A stretch of DNA of 64,000 nt, from assembly GCA_029009055.1 (NCBI GenBank), contig JAQXJR010000014.1, positions 18,903 to 82,902 of the forward strand, given 5' to 3'. Origin of the DNA: Eubacteriales bacterium. GTDB taxonomy: Bacteria > Bacillota > Clostridia > Peptostreptococcales > Anaerovoracaceae. A program made the position numbers and the translations under genes. Under the pieces are notes generated by a model. That model was not told the origin of the DNA and searched no databases. It saw only the letters and a list, made by a program, of their open reading frames with translations. The stretch's first letter is position 1. Every line of letters begins with the position of its first letter. This document shows, in pieces, positions 8,505 to 15,694 of this stretch.

Positions 8505-10193
8505 TTACTTTGCTGTATCCGCTGTATCAGCCGTTTCAGCCTCGTCCCTGGCACCGACAGCCGCGCCTAAGTTTATCGCCGCCTTATCGAGCTCCTGGAC
8601 TATGTTATTTATCTTATCGAGTTTAGCCTTCGAGATCGAGCTTTCCATCTTAAGGTCGGCGTTCCCGATTATGCCATCCAGGCTGGCCCTGATATCAGCC
8701 AGCTGCGAGCGTACCCTCTGGACCTCCTCGTCCTCGGCCGCTTGTGCCTGAGCCTCCTCGAAGTTCGTTATCTCCATCTCGTCCGCCGTGAGGTCGTACT
8801 CAGAATTACCCATGACCACGACAGGATCGTAGCCCAGCTCCTTCCGGACCACGCCCGCGAACGTCTTCTTAGCTTCTTCCTCACCGTGCACGAGGAATAT
8901 CTGCTTAGGCGGCGTCTTAAAGCCTGCCAGCCAGTGGAGCAGCCCGCTCTGGTCAGCGTGACCTGAGAAGCCCTGAAGGTCGTAGATCTCAGCATTAACT
9001 TCTATGTCCTCGCCGAAAAGCGTGACCTGCTTAGCGCCTCCGATGAGTGCTCTTCCCAGCGTGCCCGAAGCCTGGTAGCCCACGAATATTATGCTGTTCC
9101 TGGCGTCCCAAAGATTATGCTTCAGGTGGTGCCTTATCCTCCCGGCTTCGCACATGCCGCTGGCGGAGATTATCACCTTCGGGTGGCTATCCTTATTCAG
9201 GGCCATGGATTCCTCAGTGCTGCGGGTGAAGCGGAGGCCCTTGAAATCCAGCGGGTCGTCGCCCTTCAGTATGAATTCCCTCGTCTCCTTATCGAAGACC
9301 TGTGCGTTATTCCTGAATATCTCTGTGACCGTGGTCGCCATCGGACTGTCTATATAGACAGGCAGGCTGTCGAGATATTTATCGTACTCTGTGTGGTCAT
9401 CGTAGAACTTATTCAGCTCGTAGATGAGTTCCTGGGTGCGGCCGACAGCGAAAGACGGTATGACTGTGGTCCCGCCCCTCCTGGCTGTCTTCACGATGAT
9501 GTCTATGAGCTTCTTCACGTCCATGGCGTTATCCGGGTGCAGCCTGTCGCCGTATGTCGTCTCCATGATGACGCAGTCAGCCTTCTTAATAATGGTCGGG
9601 TCGCGTAGTATCGGCCTGTCCGGCATGCCCAGGTCGCCCGAGAACACTATCTTAGACTCCCTGCCGTCTTCCTTCACCCAGAGCTCTATTATAGCTGACC
9701 CCAGTATGTGACCGGCGTCGTTGAACACTATGCGCATCTCGTCGTTTATGTCTATGAGCTGATCATACAGCAAAGGCTGAACCAGCTCGAGCGATCTCGC
9801 TACGTCGTCCATGGAGTAAAGTGGCTCTACGAGCGGTCTTCCGGCCCTCTCGTTCTTCCTGTTCTGGTACTCGGCGTCCTTAGCCTGGATATAGGCGCAA
9901 TCCTCCAGCATGACCTTCAGCAGGTCCGCTGTCGCGTCTGTACAGTATATCTTACCCCTGAACCCTCTTTTCACCAGCAAAGGGATCCTGCCGCAGTGGT
10001 CCACGTGGGCGTGGCTCAGGATCAGGCACTCCACTTCCTTAGGGTCGAAAGGGAAAGGCTCCCTGTTCATGGCTTCCTCTGCCTTACCGCCCTGGAACTG
10101 GCCGCAGTCCAGCAATATCTTATGGTTCTCAGTCGTAAGTAAATGGCAGGACCCTGTAACTCCGCTCGAAGCTCCGCAGAATTTAATCTTCAT
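8505..10193 (-). CDS. Beta-CASP metallo-beta-lactamase-fold ribonuclease
   Basis: 562 residues. The N-terminal metallo-beta-lactamase motif HAHVDHCGR at about residues 61-69 and DAGHILGSA near 160 supply the zinc ligands. The beta-CASP insert contains the METTYGDR strand and the PSFAVGRTQEL helix, and FSGHADQSGLL plus FLVHGE close the site. This is the YSH1/CPSF-73-like branch that processes RNA, distinct from RNase J by its N-terminus and length. The last about 60 residues form a helical, then Ala/Asp/Thr-rich acidic tail. A GGAGG box precedes the start. It is 26 bases downstream of the PHP gene, probably one transcript. Confidence 0.9.
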   Translation of the reverse strand: MKIKFCGASSGVTGSCHLLTTENHKILLDCGQFQGGKAEEAMNREPFPFDPKEVECLILSHAHVDHCGRIPLLVKRGFRGKIYCTDATADLLKVMLEDCAYIQAKDAEYQNRKNERAGRPLVEPLYSMDDVARSLELVQPLLYDQLIDINDEMRIVFNDAGHILGSAIIELWVKEDGRESKIVFSGDLGMPDRPILRDPTIIKKADCVIMETTYGDRLHPDNAMDVKKLIDIIVKTARRGGTTVIPSFAVGRTQELIYELNKFYDDHTEYDKYLDSLPVYIDSPMATTVTEIFRNNAQVFDKETREFILKGDDPLDFKGLRFTRSTEESMALNKDSHPKVIISASGMCEAGRIRHHLKHNLWDARNSIIFVGYQASGTLGRALIGGAKQVTLFGEDIEVNAEIYDLQGFSGHADQSGLLHWLAGFKTPPKQIFLVHGEEEAKKTFAGVVRKELGYDPVVVMGNSEYDLTADEMEITNFEEAQAQAAEDEEVQRVRSQLADIRASLDGIIGNADLKMESSISKAKLDKINNIVQELDKAAINLGAAVGARDEAETADTADTAK

Positions 10194-10219
10194 AGCTTTA
10201 CTTCCTCCCTATTCTAAAA

Positions 10220-11053
10220 TCAACCTCTCTGCTTGGTCTGAGGTCCGTGATAATCCGACCCTTTAGTCACGCGCAAATCCAACCTGGCGGCTATTTCTTC
10301 CAGCCTCTTGGAATCTTCTTCTGACGCGGATGGATGATAGCACTCTAATCCGTAGAGCCCTGCTTCCTTCAGGTTCTTCAGCATCTCTTCCAGATTAACG
10401 AAAAACTCCTCAGAACCCTTCTCGCCCTGACCTCTTATCTTCATAGGATGAGCGACGACGCACTTACCGCCGGCTTTATTTATAAATCTAATGGCGTCCT
10501 CCACGTCCACCTTCATCTGCTTTTGGCGGGCAGCCTTACTGTTTGCGAGGAATTTCGGCGATCTGAACGCCTCCGAGACGTCCTTAACATAACCCCTGTT
10601 CACGAAGACCCAAGCAAAGTCTGGCTTTGCTATATACCTCTGGCCCGGATGTCTCACGAGATCCTCGGCCTTAATGTCATAGCCCATCTCCTGAAATACA
10701 CCTAAGAGCCTGCGGTTCCTGGCGTTTCGGTAAACCTCTATCTCCTTCAGCTTATTGCATATAAACTCGTCGTTTATATCGAAATCGTAGCCCAGGAGGT
10801 GGATCTCGCTCTGGCCTCTATAGACCGTGCCGAGCTCCATGCCCGGAACGACCGTGACTCCGTATTTCTTCCCGGCATCCAGGGCTTCAGGAACGCCGCC
10901 TGTCCCGTCGTGGTCCGTTATAGCTACGACGTCGTATCCCTCGTCAGCCCGCATCTTCACCAGCTCTGTCGGCGTATACGTGCCGTCAGAGAATGTGGAA
11001 TGCATGTGGAGGTCGACTTTCTTACCCATGTTTATATCAATTTCTCTTGCCAT
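10220..11053 (-). CDS. PHP-domain metal-dependent phosphoesterase
   Basis: 277 residues. The PHP metal-binding motifs are complete: VDLHMHSTFSDG near residue 13, ITDHDG near 45, E at GMELGT near 70, CVVAHPMK near 200 and KGSDYHGP at the C-terminus. The size and motif spacing resemble the TrpH/YciV type that removes phosphate from 3',5'-bisphosphonucleotides and short RNAs. GAGG 8 bases before the ATG at 11053 supports the start. The substrate cannot be read from sequence; pairing with the beta-CASP nuclease next to it fits an RNA or nucleotide turnover role. Confidence 0.88.
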   Translation of the reverse strand: MAREIDINMGKKVDLHMHSTFSDGTYTPTELVKMRADEGYDVVAITDHDGTGGVPEALDAGKKYGVTVVPGMELGTVYRGQSEIHLLGYDFDINDEFICNKLKEIEVYRNARNRRLLGVFQEMGYDIKAEDLVRHPGQRYIAKPDFAWVFVNRGYVKDVSEAFRSPKFLANSKAARQKQMKVDVEDAIRFINKAGGKCVVAHPMKIRGQGEKGSEEFFVNLEEMLKNLKEAGLYGLECYHPSASEEDSKRLEEIAARLDLRVTKGSDYHGPQTKQRG

Positions 11054-11153
11054 ACCAAGCCTCTTATATCGCTTAACTACCTGATTTACTGCCTAAAGTA
11101 TAACACAGACCCCACTTTGCTAAACCATAATTATCGGCATTTATTCTATGCTC

Positions 11154-11182
11154 TTTCATTCCCGTGCTCTAAGTGCTATACT
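11154..11182 (+). promoter_or_regulatory. Possible pta promoter
   Basis: A TATACT -10 box at 11177-11182 is preceded, with 17-base spacing, by a weak -35 (TTTCAT). It lies about 92 bases before the pta start. The -35 match is poor. Confidence 0.4.
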
Positions 11183-11273
11183 ATATCGTAAAGTAACATG
11201 CTATGCCCAATTCCCGGGCCGAGCATTTACTCCAACGTTTTTTTGCAAAAAAAAGGAATGGAAGGTAATGCCA

Positions 11274-12275
11274 ATGTTCAAGGAATTAGAAGAAAAGCTT
11301 AAGGCTAACAAGCGTACGATCGTCTTCACAGAAGGTCCGGACCCTCGTATCCTCGAAGCCGCAAGCAAGCTCAGCACTGCTCGTATCATGAACGTTATTC
11401 TTCTCGGTAACGAGGCTGAGGTTAAAGAAGCAGCTCAGGCCGGTGGATTCGACATCTCCGGATGCAGGATCATCGACCCTAATAACTACGCTAGCATAGG
11501 TAACCTCGCTAACATGATGTATGAACTCCGTAAGGGTAAGATGACAGTTGACGAGTGTAAGGAGAAGCTTTCTCACGGAAACTACTTCGGAACTATGCTC
11601 GTTAAAGCCGGAACAGCTGACTGCCTGCTCGGTGGAGCTACATATTCAACAGCTGATACAGTAAGACCTGCTCTGCAGCTCGTTAAGACTACTAAGGACG
11701 CTCACCTCGTAAGCTCATGCTTCATCCTCGTAAGAGGCGATGAGAAGCTAGCTATGGGTGACTGCGCTATCAACATCGACTATAAGGACACAGTTGATAA
11801 GAACGGAAACGTAGTTCTCGAAGCTTCATCCAAGCTCGCAGAGGTAGCTATCCAGACAGCTACTACAGCTAAGGTATTCGGAATCGACCCTAAGGTAGCT
11901 GTACTCAGCTTCTCAACTAAGGGCTCCGGTAAGGGCGGCACAGTTAAGCTTTCTCATGACGCTACTATTAAGGCTCAGGAGATGGATCCTTCCCTCGCTA
12001 TCGATGGAGAGCTCCAGTTCGACGCAGCCGTTTCACCTGTAGTAGCAGCTACTAAGTGTAAGGGATCTAAGGTAGCCGGCCAGGCTAACACATTCATCTT
12101 CCCTTGCATCGAAGCTGGAAACATCGGCTATAAGATCGCTCAGAGACTCGGCGGATTCGAAGCTTACGGCCCTATCCTTCAGGGACTGAACGCTCCTATC
12201 AACGACCTGTCCCGTGGATGCAACGCTGACGAAGTTTATAAGATGGCGCTCATCACAGCAGCACAGAGCCTGTAA
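11274..12275 (+). CDS. pta: Phosphate acetyltransferase
   Basis: Converts acetyl-CoA and phosphate to acetyl phosphate in acetate formation. The 333 residues match the short single-domain form. Family motifs are visible: TIVFTEGPDPRILEA at the N-terminus, LSFSTKGSGKGG in the middle, IDGELQFDAAVSP near 235, FIFPCIEAGNIGYK near 275 and NDLSRGCNADE at the C-terminus; these separate it from phosphate butyryltransferase. The open frame starts earlier, but GGAAGG at 11260-11265 sits 8 bases from the ATG at 11274 (MFKELEEKL) and only 2 bases from the ATG at 11268, so 11274 is preferred. Codon choice is strongly biased, as in highly expressed genes. No ackA is in the window. Confidence 0.93.
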   Translation: MFKELEEKLKANKRTIVFTEGPDPRILEAASKLSTARIMNVILLGNEAEVKEAAQAGGFDISGCRIIDPNNYASIGNLANMMYELRKGKMTVDECKEKLSHGNYFGTMLVKAGTADCLLGGATYSTADTVRPALQLVKTTKDAHLVSSCFILVRGDEKLAMGDCAINIDYKDTVDKNGNVVLEASSKLAEVAIQTATTAKVFGIDPKVAVLSFSTKGSGKGGTVKLSHDATIKAQEMDPSLAIDGELQFDAAVSPVVAATKCKGSKVAGQANTFIFPCIEAGNIGYKIAQRLGGFEAYGPILQGLNAPINDLSRGCNADEVYKMALITAAQSL

Positions 12276-12309
12276 TCTACAGGAAGTCTCATTTAGACAC
12301 CTAAACTAA

Positions 12310-12358
12310 TAAAGCCGCCCCGTAGGGTCATATTCGACCCCTCGAGGCGGCTTATTTT
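12310..12358. terminator. Bidirectional terminator between pta and the ferredoxin gene
   Basis: AAGCCGCC and GGCGGCTT form the base of a long hairpin with an inner GGGTC/GACCC stem. T-rich sequence follows on the plus strand and an A-rich one flanks the other side, so it can serve both converging genes. It overlaps the stop codon of the ferredoxin-like gene. Confidence 0.8.
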
Positions 12359-13202
12359 AGTCCAGTATCCTTCCATCACGGGAGATGGTCACGACCTGCC
12401 AAGGTATGAACTTCCCGCTGTTTCTGAGCGCGATCTCAGCCGCCCTCTGGAGCCCGCCGCAGCAAGGCACTTCCATGCGTACGATCGTCACGCTCTTCAC
12501 GTCGTTCTCGGCGATGATCTCAGTCAACTTCTCGGAATAGTCGACAGCGTCCAGCTTCGGGCAGCCGATCAACGTGATCTTCCCCTTCATGAAATCCTCG
12601 TGCATGTTAGCGTAGGCGTAAGCCGTGCAGTCAGCCGCGATCAGAAGTTTCGCGCCGTCGTAGAACGGAGCCCTCGTCGGAAGCAGTTTTATCTGGCAAG
12701 GCCACTGGTTCAGGCGTGATACCGGTCTCGCCGCAAAGCCTCCCCTGCCGTATCCGCTCTGCGCCTCCTGTTCCGCCTCATCTTCATCGCTCCTGTCGAA
12801 CTGCATAAGACGAGATCCCGGGCATCCGAATCCCGGCGCGTGCGGCGCAAAATGTCCTATGCTCGGTCTATTCTCGCTCGTGCTCGGGCTATTGTTACCG
12901 GTGCTCGCGTTCGTGCTCGCACCAATAGCCTGTCCAAAGCCCTTATTTTCATTATCGCTCATCTTATCCTCCTGTGCTCTCTTCACAGCTGCCTCGTCAT
13001 AGGCAGGCGCTTCCCTCTCTTCGAAAGTTATAGCTCCGGCAGGGCATGTCGGCAGGCAGTCGCCGAAACCGTCGCAGAAATTCTCTCTTACGAGCTTAGC
13101 CTTACCGTCGACCATATCTATAGCGCCCTCGTGGCAGGCGTTAGCGCAGATTCCGCATCCGTTGCATTTCTCTTCGTCTATGTGAATGATTTTCCTTATC
13201 AT
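12357..13202 (-). CDS. 2[4Fe-4S] ferredoxin-like iron-sulfur protein with C-terminal Cys domain
   Basis: 281 residues. Two cluster motifs lie at the N-terminus: CNGCGICANAC (residues 13-23) and a second one spread as C-x5-C-x3-C (CDGFGDCLPTC, near residue 43). A middle stretch of about 45 residues is Ser/Thr/Asn-rich low complexity. The C-terminal half has further cysteines (GCPKLD, VPCCGGLQ) and ends in VTISRDGRILD, as in the 4Fe-4S proteins that commonly sit beside Crp/Fnr regulators in anaerobes. It is transcribed divergently from such a regulator, with a shared palindrome between them. AGGAGGAAT precedes the start. Likely an electron-transfer or redox-sensing role; the partner is unknown. 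Confidence 0.85.
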   Translation of the reverse strand: MIRKIIHIDEEKCNGCGICANACHEGAIDMVDGKAKLVRENFCDGFGDCLPTCPAGAITFEEREAPAYDEAAVKRAQEDKMSDNENKGFGQAIGASTNASTGNNSPSTSENRPSIGHFAPHAPGFGCPGSRLMQFDRSDEDEAEQEAQSGYGRGGFAARPVSRLNQWPCQIKLLPTRAPFYDGAKLLIAADCTAYAYANMHEDFMKGKITLIGCPKLDAVDYSEKLTEIIAENDVKSVTIVRMEVPCCGGLQRAAEIALRNSGKFIPWQVVTISRDGRILD

Positions 13203-13230
13203 ATCTATTCCTCCTTGTCTTTATGAGATG

Positions 13231-13274
13231 ATTTTAGTATAATCTCAGCCATAAGTATGTGGTTTGAGCCACAT
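13231..13274 (-). promoter_or_regulatory. Crp/Fnr-type operator with promoter for the ferredoxin gene
   Basis: ATGTGG-N6-CCACAT at 13257-13274 is a perfect 6-base-arm inverted repeat with the spacing of Crp-type sites (TGTGA-N6-TCACA). On the minus strand a TAAAAT -10 box lies at 13231-13236. The palindrome centre is then about 41 bases before the predicted transcription start, the position used by class II activators. It also lies 62-79 bases upstream of the regulator's own start, so autoregulation is possible. Confidence 0.65.
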
Positions 13275-13335
13275 TTTAGAAAACTTTGCGAAAATTATTC
13301 CCGTTGTTGATGTTAGAAATTTGCGGGAGGTGGAC

Positions 13336-14007
13336 ATGGATATAGAAGCGCTGGCGGAAACTGCCCTGTTTAAGTCCATGACGAAAGAAGAAATACGACT
13401 TTGCTTGGAAGAGCTCCAGGCCATGGAGCGGGCGTACGCGAAAGGCAGCATGATCATGCGCGCCGGTGACACGACTGACCGCATGGGGCTGGTCCTCGCT
13501 GGGAGCGTCACGATCGAAAGGACCGATGTATGGGGAAACCGCAGCATCCTGAGTCATGTCGCGGCAGGCCACTTCTTCGCGGAGACTTACGCCATCCTCC
13601 CGGGCGAAGTCATGCTGGTCGACGTGCGGGCGAACGAGGACTCCAGGGTTCTCATGATAGATGTCGGCGGGCTGCTCTCTCCGGGCGCCAGCAAAGCCTG
13701 GCAGTATAAGTTCCTCCGGAATTTCTTGCTCATCTCGGCGCATAAAAATCTGACCCTCTCGGGCAGGAGCTTCCACACCGCCCCGAAAAGCGCCCGCGGC
13801 CGCGTGCTTTCGTACTTAAGCGCGGTCTCGCTGCAGAAACACTCCCGCGAGTTCGACATTCCCTTCGACCGCCAGCAGCTTGCGGACTACCTGAATCTGG
13901 AGCGGACGAACATGTCTAAGGAGCTCGGCCGCATGAGGCGCGACGGAATCATAGAATTTCGGAAGAACCACTTCAAGCTCCTCGAGCCGCCTGGCTCTGT
14001 AGAATAG
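13336..14007 (+). CDS. Crp/Fnr-family transcriptional regulator
   Basis: 223 residues from the ATG at 13336, chosen because GGGAGG sits 5 bases upstream (the open frame reaches back to 13264). The N-terminal cyclic-nucleotide-binding fold shows GSMIMRAGDTTDRMGLVLAG and HVAAGHFFAE near residues 40-90. The C-terminal winged helix carries PFDRQQLADYLNLERTNMS with the recognition helix around residue 190. No N-terminal Fnr-type cysteine cluster is visible, so it does not look like an oxygen-sensing Fnr with its own Fe-S centre. Divergent from a ferredoxin-like gene with a matching palindrome between them, it probably activates that gene. The effector is unknown. Confidence 0.9.
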   Translation: MDIEALAETALFKSMTKEEIRLCLEELQAMERAYAKGSMIMRAGDTTDRMGLVLAGSVTIERTDVWGNRSILSHVAAGHFFAETYAILPGEVMLVDVRANEDSRVLMIDVGGLLSPGASKAWQYKFLRNFLLISAHKNLTLSGRSFHTAPKSARGRVLSYLSAVSLQKHSREFDIPFDRQQLADYLNLERTNMSKELGRMRRDGIIEFRKNHFKLLEPPGSVE

Positions 14008-14148
14008 ATTCTCACCGGTCCACTTTCACTATTTATCGAGCAAAGCCATTCCGCCCCGGCTGCTTGCGCCACCTGCCTCTGGCAATTTGATTGCTTGCGA
14101 TTTTTCGATCATCTTCAGATGATCTGATCAGCCGGCTATATAAAACGA

Positions 14149-14243
14149 GCTTCACCAAGATTGTTATGTTTTGGTGAAGCGTGAATATAAAGTATTTGAA
14201 TATAAAGAATGCTACATCAAGACCGGTATGTTTTGGTGTAGCA
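14149..14243. repeat. Two tandem similar hairpins in the gap after the Crp/Fnr gene
   Basis: Hairpin 1 (14149-14180) pairs GCTTCACCAA with TTGGTGAAGC. Hairpin 2 (14210-14243) pairs TGCTACATCAA with TTGGTGTAGCA. Both share the loop-plus-arm word TATGTTTTGGTG and a following GTGAA/ATGAA-AT-AAA stretch; the period is about 62 bases. The two stems differ by changes in both arms that keep pairing intact. The rest of the 328-base gap (14008-14335) holds the hpt terminator and no gene. Confidence 0.6.
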
Positions 14244-14251
14244 TGAAAATG

Positions 14252-14294
14252 AAAAAGAGCCCTTAAATCAATCACTGATCTAAAGGCCCTCTTA
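14252..14294 (-). terminator. Terminator of the tig-to-hpt gene cluster
   Basis: Minus strand: AAGAGGGCCTTTA pairs with TTAAGGGCTCTT, followed by TTTTT. It lies directly downstream of hpt. Confidence 0.8.
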
Positions 14295-14335
14295 CTACTC
14301 GTTCTAAGTTTTATCCGGTTTTATTTATCAGCACC

Positions 14336-14881
14336 TTACAGGCTGTCGACGTCTGAAGGCTCCAGATAGCTGATATATGGCAGGTTGCGGTACTTCTGGT
14401 CGTAATCCATACCGTAGCCTACGATGAATAAATCGTCTACCACGAAGCCGGTATAATCTATTACCAGAGACTCGTCCTTCCTTCTGGACGGCTTATCGAG
14501 AAGCGTGCAGATCTTAACGCTGGCCGGATTCCTGTCGCCCAGATACTTCTCCAGGTAGCCGAGCGTAGTTCCCGTATCCACGATATCCTCGACGATCAAG
14601 ACATGCTTCTTATAAATATTCATGTCTATGTCCTTAGTCACCTTAACGACTCCGGAGCTCGTCGTGCCCGAACCGTAGCTGCCAGCCTGGATGAAGTCCA
14701 GCTTCACGTCCAGATCTATGTGCTTGATCAGCTCGCTCATCCACATAACAGCGCCCTTAAGAGTCGTAAGAACTATGAGTTCCTCGCCGGCGTAGTCTTC
14801 CGTGATCTGCTGCCCGAGCTCTATAGCGCGGTCTCTGATTTGCTCCTCAGTGTAAAGGATCTTACCAATTGCTTCTGCCAT
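14336..14881 (-). CDS. hpt: Hypoxanthine phosphoribosyltransferase
   Basis: Salvages hypoxanthine (and guanine) with PRPP to the nucleotide. 181 residues from the ATG at 14881; a TTG 12 bases upstream overlaps the GGAGGAG box and is rejected as start. The PRPP-binding motif VLIVEDIVDTGTTL is near residue 95 and VVDDLFIVGYGMDYDQKYRNLP near 150 carries the base-binding part. It lies 91 bases after engB on the same strand and closes the cluster before a terminator. Confidence 0.95.
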   Translation of the reverse strand: MAEAIGKILYTEEQIRDRAIELGQQITEDYAGEELIVLTTLKGAVMWMSELIKHIDLDVKLDFIQAGSYGSGTTSSGVVKVTKDIDMNIYKKHVLIVEDIVDTGTTLGYLEKYLGDRNPASVKICTLLDKPSRRKDESLVIDYTGFVVDDLFIVGYGMDYDQKYRNLPYISYLEPSDVDSL

Positions 14882-14972
14882 TTTCTCCTCCAATAAACGT
14901 CCATAGGAAAAATTAATCTAAACCATGCCCTATATCGATCTAACTAGCAAATCGCCCCCTGCGGTGTCCTTT

Positions 14973-15692
14973 CTAAGCTTCCGGCCCCTCTTCGCCGGAA
15001 ACGTCGGCTTCATCCGCGGTTTCAGCTGAATCGCCATCGCCAGCGTCTGTTATATCCTCTTCAACAGCCTCGACATCAATGTCCTCGACCTCTTCCACAC
15101 TTTCGTTATACAGGTCCTGGATGGCCTGGATGACCTCTTCCCTTCCTGTCCTCTTAAGCGTGGAAACCGAGATCAGCTTATCATCCGGACCGAGGCACAG
15201 AGTGTCTCGAATTACCTTAAGATTCTTCGCGACCTGGGAACGCTTCAGCTTATCGGCCTTAGAAGCTATGACATAACCATCCAGACCGTAATACTTCATG
15301 AACTCATACATCTGTATGTCTTGCTCGGACGGCTTATGCCTTATGTCGACTATGAGAAAGACTCTGACCAGGCACTCCCTGTCCCGCATGTAAGGCTCTA
15401 TCATCTTACCCCATTCAGACGTGATGCTGCGGGAGATCCTAGCGTATCCGTAGCCCGGCAGATCGACGATCCTGAACTCAGGCCCAAGCCTGTAGAAATT
15501 AATCGTCCTGGTCTTACCCGGCTCGCTGCTCGTCCTCGCCAGCTTCTTCATGCCCGCCAGCATATTTATCAAGGACGACTTACCGACATTAGACCGCCCA
15601 GCAAAGGCGATCTCCGGTATGTCCGCCTCCGGGTACTGGTCTTTCTTCACCGCCAGCGCCTCTATGTGGGGCTGATGTATTCTCAGATCCAA
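14973..15692 (-). CDS. engB: YsxC/EngB-family ribosome biogenesis GTPase
   Basis: GTPase needed for 50S subunit assembly. Motifs: G1 GRSNVGKSSL near residue 32, G3 DLPGYG near 76, G4 SKAD near 143. The 239 residues exceed the usual length of about 200 because of a C-terminal tail of about 45 residues made mainly of Glu, Asp and Ala. The start appears to be TTG at 15692: it is preceded by GGAAG inside the end of lon and lies only 2 bases after the lon stop, and no ATG lies between it and the conserved core. This tight spacing suggests translational coupling with lon. Confidence 0.92.
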   Translation of the reverse strand: MDLRIHQPHIEALAVKKDQYPEADIPEIAFAGRSNVGKSSLINMLAGMKKLARTSSEPGKTRTINFYRLGPEFRIVDLPGYGYARISRSITSEWGKMIEPYMRDRECLVRVFLIVDIRHKPSEQDIQMYEFMKYYGLDGYVIASKADKLKRSQVAKNLKVIRDTLCLGPDDKLISVSTLKRTGREEVIQAIQDLYNESVEEVEDIDVEAVEEDITDAGDGDSAETADEADVSGEEGPEA

Positions 15693-15694
15693 TG

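Noticed and set aside
11148..11273. N-terminal extension of pta to 11148
   Set aside because: The extra residues do not look like Pta, lie in the promoter region, and the GGAAGG box favours the ATG at 11274.
14149..14243. Twin hairpins as a small CRISPR array
   Set aside because: Only two imperfect units, palindromic with changed arms, and no cas gene nearby.
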